Of a stretch of 64,000 bases of DNA, positions 7,924-16,939 are shown one piece after another. The stretch is from Ensifer sp. Root278 (GTDB taxonomy: Bacteria; Pseudomonadota; Alphaproteobacteria; Rhizobiales; Rhizobiaceae): positions 35-64,034 of the forward strand of contig NZ_LMJJ01000040.1 of NCBI RefSeq assembly GCF_001429285.1, written 5' to 3'. The stretch's first letter is position 1; every line of letters begins with the position of its first letter. Under the pieces are notes generated by a model that made no database searches, had not been told where the DNA came from, and was given only the letters and a program-made list of their open reading frames with translations. Both the position numbers and the translations under genes were made by a program.

Positions 7924-8793
7924 ATGACACTCGATCAGCTTAGAATCTTCGTCGCGGTCGCCGAGCGGCTGCACATGACGAAAGCCGCCGAGGCGATGAA
8001 CGTCACCCAGTCGGCCGCGAGTGCCGCGATCGCCGCGCTTGAAACCCAGCACGACGTGCGGTTGTTCGATCGTGTCGGCCGCGGTCTTACGCTGACCGAT
8101 GCCGGCAAGGTCTTCCTGCCGGAGGCAAAAGCGGTTCTCGCCCGGGCGGCCGCGGCCACCGCCTGCCTCAACGATCTATCCCAGCTTCGCCGCGGCGAAC
8201 TGTCGATCGCCGCCAGCCAGACGGTTGCGAGCTACTGGCTGCCGGCGCGTTTGGCGCGCTTCACCCACGAATATCCGCAGGTCGACGTGAAACTCACCGT
8301 GCGCAACACCGCCGTCGTTGCCGAGGCGGTAGAGGAGGGGACAGTGCAGCTCGGCTTCGTCGAAGGGCGGGTCGATGGTGCCAAGCTCGACCACCGCCGC
8401 GTCGCGGTCGATCGCATTGCGGTCTATGCTTCGCCCGCGCATCCGCTTGTTGGCGCCCCGGTCAATCTGGAGATGCTGCTTGCAGCGCGCTGGGTGCTGC
8501 GTGAAGAGGGCTCCGGCACGCGGGCAATGTTCCTGCAATCGATGGGGGATCATGGAGCGGAGCTTGACGGGTTGAAGATCGAGCTCGAGTTGCCCTCGAA
8601 CGAAGCGGTGCTGACGGCGGTCGAAAGCGGTCCCTTCGTCACGGCCGTTTCCCGGCTTGCCGCCCAGCCCTTCGTTGATAGCGGCCGGCTGGTCGAGTTG
8701 CCGTTTGAACTGGCGGAGCGCAATTTCGAACTCTTGACCCATCGCGAGAGGCAGTTCAGCCACGCGGCCCGCGCCTTCGTGGAACTGCTTTGA
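7924..8793 (+). CDS. LysR-family regulator (YeiE/CysL type)
   Basis: A 289-residue LysR-type transcription factor. The winged helix-turn-helix occupies residues 1-60 (MTLDQLRIFVAVAERLHMTK, then AASAAIAALE), and a periplasmic-binding-protein-like effector domain follows from about residue 88. It is divergent from the YeiH-type exporter, the usual layout for a LysR regulator and its target. The co-inducer cannot be read from the sequence. The resemblance to YeiE/CysL rests on the neighbour and general form. Confidence 0.85.
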   Translation: MTLDQLRIFVAVAERLHMTKAAEAMNVTQSAASAAIAALETQHDVRLFDRVGRGLTLTDAGKVFLPEAKAVLARAAAATACLNDLSQLRRGELSIAASQTVASYWLPARLARFTHEYPQVDVKLTVRNTAVVAEAVEEGTVQLGFVEGRVDGAKLDHRRVAVDRIAVYASPAHPLVGAPVNLEMLLAARWVLREEGSGTRAMFLQSMGDHGAELDGLKIELELPSNEAVLTAVESGPFVTAVSRLAAQPFVDSGRLVELPFELAERNFELLTHRERQFSHAARAFVELL

Positions 8794-8873
8794 GGCAAAT
8801 TCCGTTCTACTCCTGCGATTGGCCTTCGTGTGACAGGCCAAAAATTGCAGGACCTTCGTTTGATGAGGTGGTC

Positions 8874-9329
8874 ATGGCGTTCGAAATCGTTGAAAGACCG
8901 GCCCAGCGCATAGCCGGCTCGTTTTGGGAAGGTACCTTTGGCGAGGCGGCCGAAGGGGCCGTGCGCCGACTGATCGCCGAGATGCAGGGGCACCACCAAC
9001 ACCTTCATCCCGGGGACCATGCAGCTCTCGTCGGTATTTCCTGGAACGATCGCCCTGACGGCTTCCGCTATCTTGTCGGTTATGTCGCCGACAAGGCCGA
9101 GACCTCGGTTCACCCTGGACACGTCGACCTGCCGGCCATGCGTTTCGTCACCGCCTTGCATCATCCGGAAAGCGGCGACGCCTTTGCTCATTACCAGAAA
9201 ATGTTCGATTGGATGGCGGCCGAAGGACATGCGGCCGATACCGCCTTGCTGCACTATCGCGAGGAGTACGAGCCCGGCTTCGTTTCGCTGTCGCTTTCCT
9301 CGCTCCGGCTGATGGTTCCGATTGGCTGA
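8874..9329 (+). CDS. GyrI-like small-molecule-binding protein
   Basis: About 151 residues starting MAFEIVERPAQRIAG, with the AraC effector-binding/GyrI-like pattern (FWEGTFGEA, HHQHLHPGDHAALVGISW, GFRYLVGY, FVTALHHPESGDAFAHYQKMFDWM and a C-terminal Y-REEYEPGF segment). Such stand-alone domains bind drugs or other small hydrophobic molecules. A start at 8874 with a purine-rich GAGG upstream is preferred over one at 8790 that would overlap the LysR gene and add an unlike N-terminus. It follows the regulator on the same strand; whether it shares its promoter is unclear. Confidence 0.72.
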   Translation: MAFEIVERPAQRIAGSFWEGTFGEAAEGAVRRLIAEMQGHHQHLHPGDHAALVGISWNDRPDGFRYLVGYVADKAETSVHPGHVDLPAMRFVTALHHPESGDAFAHYQKMFDWMAAEGHAADTALLHYREEYEPGFVSLSLSSLRLMVPIG

Positions 9330-9512
9330 TGCTTGCCATCAGAAAAATTGCTTTGACCATCAGTGTGGTCGCGTCTACTTGCCTCAATGCCTAAATCGCA
9401 ATGATTAGGCTCGAAATCATCCGGTAGATCAGAGTATTCAGCGACTTGAGGCCGCCTTCCGTTGTGCGGGCTGTACGCCGCCGCTCTGCCGCCGTTATCC
9501 GATAGGCCCATC

Positions 9513-10391
9513 ATGCTCGCCCGCCTGGCTCCCGCCATCTTCGTTCTGCTCTGGTCGACCGGCTGGGTCGTCGCGAAATATGCGGCTGCCTACGCGGATC
9601 CGCTGACCTTTCTGGTTTTGCGTTACACGCTGGCGATCGCGCTCTTCATCCTGTTTTGCATCGTCACCGGCGCCCGGTGGCCAAAGTCCTGGTCGGTGGC
9701 CGGCCATGCCGTGGTGTCAGGCATGTTTTTGCACGGGCTCTATCTCGGCGCCGTCTGGTGGGCGATCGGTGAGGGTGTTCCCGCCGGTATCTCCGGCATC
9801 ATTGCCGGCCTGCAGCCGTTGATGACTGCCGTCGCGGCGGCCTTCGTGATCGACGAAAAGCTGACGACCCAACAGAAGCTCGGACTGGTGCTCGGTTTCT
9901 TCGGCATTGCGCTAGCCGTGCTGCCGAAGGTGCTGGCGATAGATGCCGGCGCGACGCCGATCCACCTCCTGCCTGTCATCGTCAACGTGCTCGGCATGGC
10001 CGCCGTCACCTATGGCACGCTCTATCAGAAGCGCCATCTCCAGAGCGGCGACATCCGCAGCATCGCAGCACTGCAATATCTCGGCGCGCTGATCGTGACG
10101 ATCCCGCTGGCGCTGCTGCTGGAAGATCTGCACGTCACCTGGAACCTCCAGGTCGTGCTCGCACTCGCCTGGTCGGTCCTAGGGCTTTCGATGGGGGCGA
10201 TTGCGCTGCTGCTCTATCTCATCCGCCGCGGCCAGGTGTCCCGCGCGGCGTCTCTGATCTATCTGGTTCCGCCGCTTGCCGCAGTGCAGGCGTGGCTCTT
10301 CTTCGGCGAAGCGCTGACGCTGCCGATGGTCATCGGAACGGTGATCGCCGTCGCGGGCGTTTATCTTACCAACCGCAAGCAGCGGGCATAA
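9513..10391 (+). CDS. EamA/DMT-family exporter
   Basis: A 292-residue inner-membrane protein with ten predicted helices arranged as two EamA repeats (first starting LAPAIFVLLWSTGWVVAKYA, second after about residue 150). The C-terminus is basic (TNRKQRA), as usual for the drug/metabolite transporter superfamily. Substrates of this group are mostly metabolites or amino acids and cannot be read here. The start at 9513 removes a 17-residue non-hydrophobic extension. It stands alone and converges with the DEAD-box helicase gene. Confidence 0.82.
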   Translation: MLARLAPAIFVLLWSTGWVVAKYAAAYADPLTFLVLRYTLAIALFILFCIVTGARWPKSWSVAGHAVVSGMFLHGLYLGAVWWAIGEGVPAGISGIIAGLQPLMTAVAAAFVIDEKLTTQQKLGLVLGFFGIALAVLPKVLAIDAGATPIHLLPVIVNVLGMAAVTYGTLYQKRHLQSGDIRSIAALQYLGALIVTIPLALLLEDLHVTWNLQVVLALAWSVLGLSMGAIALLLYLIRRGQVSRAASLIYLVPPLAAVQAWLFFGEALTLPMVIGTVIAVAGVYLTNRKQRA

Positions 10392-10393
10392 AA

Positions 10394-10420
10394 AACGGCG
10401 GGTCGCTTAGGCCCGCCGTT
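10394..10420. terminator. bidirectional terminator
   Basis: AACGGCGGG and CCCGCCGTT form a perfect 9-bp stem with a 9-base loop, preceded by an A run (a T run on the - strand) and followed by TCATTT on the + strand. It lies between the EamA stop (10391) and the helicase stop (10442). Confidence 0.8.
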
Positions 10421-10441
10421 CATTTCAGCGATTTTTAGAAA

Positions 10442-11998
10442 TCAGCCCTGGTGGCCGCGGTTGCCGCCGTTGCCACGACGCTGGCCCTGGCCGCCTTCGC
10501 GACGCTCGCCACCACCACGGTTTTCGTTGCGGCCGCCATGGTTGCGGTCGCGACGGTCGCCCTGCTTCTGGCCGGGACGTCCGTGGTGCTTCTTGCCTTC
10601 GTGATTGCGGTTGCCTTCGCCACGGCCGTCGTTTTGCGGATGGCCATGGTCGCGGCGCTCCTGACGCTGCGGGCGGCGATCGTCGCGCAACAGGTCGTCG
10701 CCGGTAAAGCCGCTGGTCGCTGCCACCGGCTCGCCGGCGGGGCGTTCGCGGCGCGCGGGACGGCCGCCGTTCTGGTGCTGGCCGCCGCCATTGCCCTTGC
10801 GGTGGCCGGCGCCGTTATTGCCTCGGCCGCTGCGGCTCTTGGAGGGGCGGGCCTGGTCGGCTGGCGCTTCGCCGCTGGCAACAGCAATGTTGATGCCCAT
10901 CAGCTTCTCGATGTCGCGCAGCAGGCGGATTTCGTCCGGAGCGCAGAAGGCAATCGCGATGCCGTCGCGGCCGGCGCGCGCGGTGCGGCCGATGCGGTGA
11001 ACATAGGCATCAGGCACTTCCGGCAGGTCATAGTTGTAGACGTGGGTGACGCCGGGGATGTCGATGCCGCGGGCGGCGACGTCGGTGGCGACAAGCACGC
11101 GGATCTCGCCATCACGGAAGGCCTTCAGTGCCCGCTCGCGCTGGCCCTGGCTCTTGTTGCCGTGGATCGAGGCGGCCTTGAAGCCCACGTGGTCGAGGTG
11201 CTTCATCAGCTTCTCGGCACCATGCTTGGTGCGGCTGAAGATCAGCGACAGGCCGTCCGGATTGTCGGTCAGCGTCTTCTTGAGGATGGTCGTCTTCAGG
11301 TCCTTGCCGGGAACGAAGTGAACATACTGTTCGACCTTGTCGGCGGCCTTGCCCGGAGGTGTGACTTCAACCTTGATCGGGTTGGTCAGGTACTCGCCGG
11401 CAAGCTCGGCAATCTGCTTCGGCATGGTGGCCGAGAACAGCAGCGTCTGGCGGTTCTTCGGCACGAGCTTGGAGATCTTGCGCAGGTCGTGGATGAAGCC
11501 GAGGTCGAGCATCTGGTCGGCTTCGTCAAGGACGAGGTAGCGCCCTTGCGTCAGCGTCACGGCCTTGCGGTTGACGAGATCGAGCAGGCGGCCCGGTGTT
11601 GCGACCAGGATGTCGACGCCGCGGGCGAGCTGCTCGGTCTGCTTGTTGATCGAGACACCGCCGACGACAACGCCGATTTTCAGCGGAGACTTCTTGACGA
11701 AGAGCTTGAGGTTGGCAGCGATCTGGTTGACCAGTTCGCGGGTCGGGGCAAGTACGAGGGCGCGGATGTTGCGCGGATCGGGGCGCTTGCCTTCGGCAAC
11801 GAGCTTTTCGATCATCGGCAGGCCGAAGGCGGCCGTCTTGCCGGTGCCGGTCTGGGCGAGACCGATGAGATCGTTGCCCTTCAGCACCTGAGGAATGGCC
11901 TGCGCCTGGATCGGCGTCGGTTTTTCGAAGCCGTTGGCGGACAGGGTCTCCAGAATGTGCTCGGAGAGGCCGAGATCTTTAAAGGTGGACAAATGCAT
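10442..11998 (-). CDS. rhlE: DEAD-box RNA helicase (RhlE type)
   Basis: A 518-residue ATP-dependent RNA helicase. It has the Q motif near residue 27, Walker A AQTGTGKT (48-55), PTREL, the DEAD box at 158-161, SAT, ARGIDIPGV and HRIGRTARAG, all intact. From about residue 385 the protein becomes a low-complexity tail of Arg, Gly, Asn and His with RGG-like stretches, likely an RNA-binding disordered region as in many RhlE/DeaD proteins. A good ribosome site (AAAAGG) precedes the ATG. About 290 bp without another gene lie upstream, room for a long 5' leader of the kind that often controls cold-induced helicases. Likely role: ribosome assembly or mRNA turnover. Confidence 0.9.
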   Translation of the reverse strand: MHLSTFKDLGLSEHILETLSANGFEKPTPIQAQAIPQVLKGNDLIGLAQTGTGKTAAFGLPMIEKLVAEGKRPDPRNIRALVLAPTRELVNQIAANLKLFVKKSPLKIGVVVGGVSINKQTEQLARGVDILVATPGRLLDLVNRKAVTLTQGRYLVLDEADQMLDLGFIHDLRKISKLVPKNRQTLLFSATMPKQIAELAGEYLTNPIKVEVTPPGKAADKVEQYVHFVPGKDLKTTILKKTLTDNPDGLSLIFSRTKHGAEKLMKHLDHVGFKAASIHGNKSQGQRERALKAFRDGEIRVLVATDVAARGIDIPGVTHVYNYDLPEVPDAYVHRIGRTARAGRDGIAIAFCAPDEIRLLRDIEKLMGINIAVASGEAPADQARPSKSRSGRGNNGAGHRKGNGGGQHQNGGRPARRERPAGEPVAATSGFTGDDLLRDDRRPQRQERRDHGHPQNDGRGEGNRNHEGKKHHGRPGQKQGDRRDRNHGGRNENRGGGERREGGQGQRRGNGGNRGHQG

Positions 11999-12287
11999 AT
12001 ACCTTTTGGGGGCGCCAAACGCATTCGCCGGAACCGCATCCTTGCTGTTCCGGTGTCGTTTGGCGTCAAGAACCCCGCGTGAATTGGGAACTTGTGGGTT
12101 AAGAAAAAAGTCGTCAAGCGCCTGTGCTGTCGCCGCTTACGGCGTATGGGTGCGCTTTTCCTTCTTCACGGCTTTCTGTGTTGCCGAGGGCGCGCTCACG
12201 CGGCGGCCTGAAGGTGACGCTGGGCACCATGTCGTCGTTTTGGGCGAAAAAGTCAAGGTGCATCTTTTCGCAGGTGCGAAATGAGAT
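11999..12287 (-). other. 289-bp leader/intergenic region of the helicase gene
   Basis: No convincing gene is present. On the - strand it contains two TTGAC-type hexamers (one in CTTGACTTTTTCGCC, one in CTTGACGACTTTTTTC) without clear -10 partners. A short reading frame starting ATGGTGCCCAGCG is also present (about 38 codons) and shows no recognised motif. The length is compatible with a regulated 5' leader. Confidence 0.4.
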
Positions 12288-13388
12288 CTACTCCAGCGCG
12301 AGATCAAAGCCGGCTTCAGCCGCTTCCTGGCCGTTGACGAGGATGACGATGCGGTGCGCGCCCGGATAGTAACGCCGGGTGGTGATCGGTCGGATCGCAT
12401 GGCGTTTTTCGATCTCGATCGAGCGGCCGGGCGCAAGCGTCGCCGAGGTCCATTTGAACACTTTCGGCGATGACGCGCCGTTCGCCTTGCGGTGATGCAC
12501 GGCGTAATCGATCATCACCTTCTGGCTCGTCTCGGCGTCATGACTGACGGCCAGGCGCAGGCCGAGGCTTTCGCCGAGCACGATCTCGGAGCGGTCGAGC
12601 GAGAACCTGGCATTGATGCCGGCCGGGGGAGCGAAGCCGAAATTGCCAAGCGCGTCCGGGTGGCCCTGCTTCAGGAGCGTGCGCGAGGCATGGCGCAGCA
12701 ACTGGCGGCGCTCCGGTGATGCGTCGACGATATGCCCCGCGACGAAAGCCACCACCAGATCCGGATGGTCCTTGGCGATGTCGTTGAGGCTGTTGGCGAC
12801 CGATCGGCGCACATAGTCCTCGGGGTCGTCGAGAAGGGCCGTCAGGATCGGCAGGATTGGCTTCGGATCGCGGATGAGTTTCGGCAGCCGCATTGCCCAG
12901 GGCAGGCGCGGGCGCGTGCCTTCGCTCGCCAGCCGGCGGACGTGATGGTTGGTGTCTTGGGTCCAGGAGTGGATCGTGGCAAGAGCGCGGTCCTGATCGC
13001 GGTCGATGAAGACGCGAATGCCGAACTCGGCGGTGAAATGCGGCGTCAGTGCACGCAGCAGCGACAGCGACAGGTCGAACTCCCCAAGGCCGCGCAAGGC
13101 GACGTACTGGCTGAGGGGGAGCAATGCCCAGCCGCTGAGACCGGGCGCATCGTCTCGGGGCAGGCAGGCCGCAAGAATGGCGGCCGCTTCGGCGAACGGC
13201 TGCGGCAGTGTTTCGACCAGCGCATCACGGATCTTGAGCGAACGCTGCATCAGTTCCAGCGTTTCGAGGCCATCGCCCGCGAGCCGCAGGAATTTCTCCC
13301 GATCGAAGACGCTGGCGCCACGGGCGATCCGGTCGGCGATATCGGTGACGACGCCGGGGTGCAGCAGGTTCTTCAGTGGCTCGGCCAT
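12288..13388 (-). CDS. alkC: AlkC-like DNA alkylation repair protein
   Basis: A 366-residue protein made of HEAT-like helical repeats (about residues 1-250) followed by a C-terminal beta-sandwich of about 100 residues. That combination marks AlkC rather than AlkD within the alkylpurine glycosylase group. Telling stretches are HSWTQDTNHHVRRLASEGTR, where AlkC/AlkD helices contact DNA, and LPKLIRDPKPILPILTALLDD with DPEDYVRRSVANSLNDIAKD. It would excise N3-methyl-type lesions to start base excision repair. GAAGGA lies upstream of the ATG. The neighbours do not suggest an alkylation-response operon. Confidence 0.85.
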   Translation of the reverse strand: MAEPLKNLLHPGVVTDIADRIARGASVFDREKFLRLAGDGLETLELMQRSLKIRDALVETLPQPFAEAAAILAACLPRDDAPGLSGWALLPLSQYVALRGLGEFDLSLSLLRALTPHFTAEFGIRVFIDRDQDRALATIHSWTQDTNHHVRRLASEGTRPRLPWAMRLPKLIRDPKPILPILTALLDDPEDYVRRSVANSLNDIAKDHPDLVVAFVAGHIVDASPERRQLLRHASRTLLKQGHPDALGNFGFAPPAGINARFSLDRSEIVLGESLGLRLAVSHDAETSQKVMIDYAVHHRKANGASSPKVFKWTSATLAPGRSIEIEKRHAIRPITTRRYYPGAHRIVILVNGQEAAEAGFDLALE

Positions 13389-13422
13389 CGCTCGGCAGTC
13401 CTTCGCTCGTTTTTCTGGCCGC

Positions 13423-13722
13423 TCAGATCTTCTGGCCGTCGGTAAAATGCTGCACCAGCATTACCGCGCTGATCGTCGCCGCGTAAGGCGCAAACTCCGG
13501 ATCGACCCGAACGCGCTCACCGGCCGATTGGGCGGCCTCCAGCGTCTCCCATTCGACCAGGTCCGCAAACATGCCCGAGGTCTCGCAGGAATCGACGGCG
13601 CGCCAGGAGACGAACCCGGGGTAGCGGGAAACGGCCTGCATCGCCCGGCGGCGCGTGGCTGTCGCCGCGGGTTTGTCGAGAACGATGCAAACGGCAAGCT
13701 CAAGGATGTGGTCGCTGGTCAT
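13423..13722 (-). CDS. dimeric alpha-beta barrel (ABM-like) protein
   Basis: A 99-residue protein with the beta-alpha-beta pattern of the antibiotic biosynthesis monooxygenase-like/dimeric alpha-beta barrel fold: strand ILELAVCIVLD, a helix, YPGFVSWRAVDS, then MFADLVEWETLEAAQSAGERV. Many such proteins are small monooxygenases or have no known reaction. The ATG at 13722 is chosen because GGAG lies 7 bases before it; the ATG two codons upstream at 13728 is too close to that site. It is divergent from a YafY-type WYL regulator, a frequent pairing, and is probably its target. Confidence 0.65.
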   Translation of the reverse strand: MTSDHILELAVCIVLDKPAATATRRRAMQAVSRYPGFVSWRAVDSCETSGMFADLVEWETLEAAQSAGERVRVDPEFAPYAATISAVMLVQHFTDGQKI

Positions 13723-13776
13723 GTTCATGCTCCATGTCTGTTGGAGCTTGATTTAGCATAGGGCAACTGACAGCCT

Positions 13777-13786
13777 TATGGCCATA
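13777..13786. promoter_or_regulatory. palindrome in the divergent promoter region
   Basis: TATGGCCATA is a perfect 10-bp palindrome midway between the ABM-like gene (start 13722) and the WYL regulator (start 13870). The position suits an operator for the regulator. This is inference from symmetry only. Confidence 0.3.
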
Positions 13787-13869
13787 GTCGACCGTCACAT
13801 GCTTGTGCGTGCCGGACGGTCGCTATAGCCCTTTCAAACGTGGGGCAGCATGGCGAAGGGAGACCACGG

Positions 13870-14544
13870 ATGAGACCCGCCGACCGGCTGTTTCGCATTA
13901 TCCAGCTCCTGCGCGCGACCGGCCGGGCGATGACGGCGCGGGAGATCGCCGAGAAGATGGAGGTCGCGCAGCGGACGATCTATCGCGACATGGAGCATCT
14001 GATCGCTTCCGGTGCGCCGATCGATGGCGAGCGTGGCGTCGGCTATCTGTTGCGCGGGGCCTTCGACGCGCCGCCGCTCGCCTTCACCTTCGAGCAGCTC
14101 GAAGCGCTCGCCTTCGGAGCCCGAGCCGTGCAGATGCTGGGCGACGGGCGACTTGCTCGATCGGCGCGCGAGGCGATGGAGAAGATCGCTCACGGCTTGC
14201 CTCCCGAACACCGGCAGCGGCTGATGGCGGCACCACTTCGCGCCTTCCGCTCGGCGCTCCAGCCGGAACCGCCGGCACTGCTCGGCGATCTGCGCCAGGC
14301 GATCGCGGAGCGGCGCAAGCTTCGCCTCAGCTATGACAGCCTCAAGAACGAGCACTCAGAGCGGATCATCTGGCCGCTCGGTCTCAGCGTCTTCGGCCAC
14401 TTCTGGCTGCTGACGGGCTGGTGCGAGCTGAGGTCGGATTTCCGCGATTTTCGCGTCGACAGGATCAGCTCCGTTCACGTCGAGCGCGAGCGTTACGAGG
14501 TGACACCGGAGCGCAGCTTCGAGGCCTATGTCGCGAGGATGTGA
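13870..14544 (+). CDS. YafY-family HTH/WYL transcription regulator
   Basis: A 224-residue regulator with a DeoR-like helix-turn-helix at residues 1-60 (RPADRLFRIIQLLRATGR, then AREIAEKMEVAQRTIYRDME). A WYL-type ligand domain follows (about 140-205), ending IWPLGLSVFGHFWLLTGWCE and FRDFRVDRI. WYL domains bind small ligands or nucleic acid. The ATG at 13870 is preferred because GGAG lies just upstream. It is divergent from the ABM-like gene, probably forming a regulator-target pair. Confidence 0.85.
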   Translation: MRPADRLFRIIQLLRATGRAMTAREIAEKMEVAQRTIYRDMEHLIASGAPIDGERGVGYLLRGAFDAPPLAFTFEQLEALAFGARAVQMLGDGRLARSAREAMEKIAHGLPPEHRQRLMAAPLRAFRSALQPEPPALLGDLRQAIAERRKLRLSYDSLKNEHSERIIWPLGLSVFGHFWLLTGWCELRSDFRDFRVDRISSVHVERERYEVTPERSFEAYVARM

Positions 14545-14670
14545 CCGCCGTTACAGGCCGAAACAATTGCTGCTGAGCGGCGTTTTGATGGAACCGAACC
14601 GAGCCTCGCGCGTTTTCTTCCAGGGCCTCTTCGGCCCGCCACGATCAACACCTTTCACTGGGAGACAATC

Positions 14671-15120
14671 GTGCAGAACCGGACATGGATACTGGTCGCG
14701 GACGGCAACACCGCGCGCATCGTCAAGGGCGTGAACCTGTTGAAGGAGGAACGCCAGCGGCCGGACGAGGAAACCTTTCACACCGAACCGAAACGCGTTC
14801 AGGACATCATGGCGGATAAGCCGGGCAGAGCGCACTCGTCCGACGGGCACGGCCGCTCCGCCATGGAATACAAAAGCGATCCCGTTCGCGAGGAGCAGCA
14901 GCGCTTCGTCGCCGACGTTGCTGAAAGGCTGGAAAGTTACGCGGCCGACCACGCTTTCGACAGCCTGGTGATCTGCGCCGCCCCAAGGACGCTCGGCGAT
15001 TTCAGAAAACAGCTCTCCGCGCATGTGAGGGAGCGGACGGTCGCTGAGATTGACCGCAATTGTGTCGCTGCAACGACGGAGCAATTGATCGCCACGGCGC
15101 GGGCTGCCGTCTTTCCCTGA
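14671..15120 (+). CDS. host attachment family protein
   Basis: A 149-residue protein of the 'protein required for attachment to host cells' family (AtsE-like), starting TWILVADGNTARIVKG, the conserved N-terminal strand-loop. It also has the conserved C-terminal block FDSLVICAAPRTLGDFRKQL. The family was named from an Agrobacterium attachment locus; the molecular function is unknown and the fold resembles eRF1 domain 3-like proteins. Translation begins at GTG (14671) with GGGAGA upstream; no ATG is available. Monocistronic. Confidence 0.8.
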   Translation: MQNRTWILVADGNTARIVKGVNLLKEERQRPDEETFHTEPKRVQDIMADKPGRAHSSDGHGRSAMEYKSDPVREEQQRFVADVAERLESYAADHAFDSLVICAAPRTLGDFRKQLSAHVRERTVAEIDRNCVAATTEQLIATARAAVFP

Positions 15121-15186
15121 GCCCGGCTTGTAGGGCTCGCCTCCATACTAGCGGCTGCTCGTGCAATCAGCCAACGCGGCGCTCCG

Positions 15187-16773
15187 TCAGAAGTCCGTCG
15201 GGACGCCGCCCTCTGCCTTACGTCTGGCGACAAAGGCATCAAGTTCCTCTTCGATCGCCGGATCGAGCGGCGGGCGCTCATATTCGTTGAGCTTCTGCTT
15301 GAAGATCCGGTTGGCATGATCGTAGGTGGTCGGCCGTCCGGCTTCTGTCCAGGTCTCGAAGTTGCGCCAGTCGGACAGGATAGGCGAATAGAAGGCGGTC
15401 TCGTAGCGCTGCAGCGTGTGCAGCGTGCCGAAGTAATGGCCGCCGGGGCCGACGTCGCGCACGGCGTCGAGGCCTAGCGCATCCTCGCTGACATCGAGCG
15501 GCGTCAAATATTCCGCCACCATCTGCAGCATGTCGACGTCGAGAATGAACTTCTCGAAGGAGGCCGTGAGCCCGCCCTCGGTCCAGCCGGCTGCATGCAT
15601 GACGAAGTTGCCGCCGCCCTGGGTCAGCGCCCAGAGCGACATGGCGGACTCGTAGGCGGCTTGAGCGTCGAGCGTGTTGGCGGCATTGGTGTTCGAGGTG
15701 CGGTAGGGGATGTTGTAGCGGCGGGCGAGCTGGCCGCCGGCGACCACCGCCTTCATGTATTCCGGCGTGCCGAAGGCGGGTGCGCCGGTCTTCATGTCGA
15801 CGTTCGAGGTGAAACCGCCATACATGACGGGTGCGCCGCGCCTGACCATCTGGGTGAAGGCGATGCCGCACAGTGCCTCGGCGTTCTGCTGAACCAGTGC
15901 GCCGGCGATCGTCACCGGTGCCATCGCGCCGGCCAATGTGAAGGGCGTGACCACCACCACCTGACTGCGCGAGGACATCTCGATGATGCCCTGCAGCATC
16001 GGTCCGTCGAGGCGGAGCGGAGAGGAGGTGTTAATGATGGTGAACAGCGAAGGCTCGCGCTCCATCTGCTCCATGGAGATGCCGCGGCCGATGCGGGCGA
16101 TCTCGATGCCGTCGGTGTTGCGCTGCTTCCCAAGCGAATAGGCGTGGAAGACCTTGTCGGTAAGCTTCACCATGTCGGAGAGGCAGTCGAGGTGGCGGAC
16201 TGAGGCATGCAGATCGACCGGCTCGACCGGATAGCCGCCGGTCGTGTGCACGATGTCGTAGGACTGGGCGAGCTTTACCAGCTTGCGGAAGTCTTCATGG
16301 TTGCCGGTGCGGCGGCCGCCATCACGATCGGCGACGAAGGGCGCGCTGGCGATCTGGGCGAAGACGAGATTGTTGCCGCCGATCGCGACGTTGCGCGCCG
16401 GGTTGCGGGCGTGCATCGTGAAGGCCGGAGGCACGGAGGCGATCATGTCCATGATCAGCCCGCGGTCGAAGCGCACCCGGTCGGTGCCGGGCGTCACATC
16501 GGCGCCTGCGGCCTTCATCCGGTCGCGTGCTTCCGGCAGGATGATGTCCATGCCGATCTCTTCGAGGATGGTCAGCGACGCGTCATGGATCGCTTCGAGC
16601 GCATCTTCCGAAAGCACCGTGGACTTCGCCAGCGTATTGACAAGATTGAGGTATTTTCCGCCCGCGGACTTGCGGGACCGCTCGGCGCCGCGGCCGCCTG
16701 GCCTGCGTCGCCGCTCCAGCGGGGTCGAGGCCGCATCACCGGTTGCTGCATCGGGAAACTGATCGTCGTTCAT
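15187..16773 (-). CDS. MttB-family (trimethylamine/glycine betaine) methyltransferase
   Basis: About 528 residues of the MttB superfamily of corrinoid-dependent quaternary-amine methyltransferases. Recognisable parts are the Arg/Gly-rich N-terminal segment RRRRPGGRGAERSR, LSEDALEAIHDASLTILEEIG and a long barrel with PVMYGGFTSNVDMKTGAPAFG. The conserved C-terminal stretch PGGHYFGTLHTLQRYETAFY is also present. There is no internal amber codon, so this is a non-pyrrolysine member, like the glycine betaine methyltransferase MtgB or relatives acting on proline betaine or carnitine. No corrinoid protein or activator gene is next to it. The start at 16773 is preferred; an upstream extension to 16914 is unlike the family. 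Confidence 0.82.
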   Translation of the reverse strand: MNDDQFPDAATGDAASTPLERRRRPGGRGAERSRKSAGGKYLNLVNTLAKSTVLSEDALEAIHDASLTILEEIGMDIILPEARDRMKAAGADVTPGTDRVRFDRGLIMDMIASVPPAFTMHARNPARNVAIGGNNLVFAQIASAPFVADRDGGRRTGNHEDFRKLVKLAQSYDIVHTTGGYPVEPVDLHASVRHLDCLSDMVKLTDKVFHAYSLGKQRNTDGIEIARIGRGISMEQMEREPSLFTIINTSSPLRLDGPMLQGIIEMSSRSQVVVVTPFTLAGAMAPVTIAGALVQQNAEALCGIAFTQMVRRGAPVMYGGFTSNVDMKTGAPAFGTPEYMKAVVAGGQLARRYNIPYRTSNTNAANTLDAQAAYESAMSLWALTQGGGNFVMHAAGWTEGGLTASFEKFILDVDMLQMVAEYLTPLDVSEDALGLDAVRDVGPGGHYFGTLHTLQRYETAFYSPILSDWRNFETWTEAGRPTTYDHANRIFKQKLNEYERPPLDPAIEEELDAFVARRKAEGGVPTDF

Positions 16774-16939
16774 GAAGGACCCACCGTGTTGCCGATGGGG
16801 TTGTGTCGCAGATCCGCAGGCGCGATGGCCCGCCATTTGCGACAGTTCAGTTCTCTTGTGGAGTAAATCGTTCCCGCTGACGCATTTTCGCAGGGCGATG
16901 GCGCAACCGTTCAAGACACGTTGAAATCGGGGGGAGCGC

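Noticed and set aside
10451-12082. A 543-codon frame on the + strand opposite the DEAD-box helicase
   Set aside because: It mirrors the helicase codons, has an Ala/Val-rich low-complexity start, and no domain.
12137-12436. A 99-codon Lys/Arg/Ser-rich frame overlapping the 3' end of the AlkC-like gene
   Set aside because: It is mostly out of frame within a conserved gene, and its composition is that of a shadow frame.
15187-16773. Pyrrolysine-containing trimethylamine methyltransferase
   Set aside because: The frame has no internal TAG, so it belongs to the non-pyrrolysine branch.
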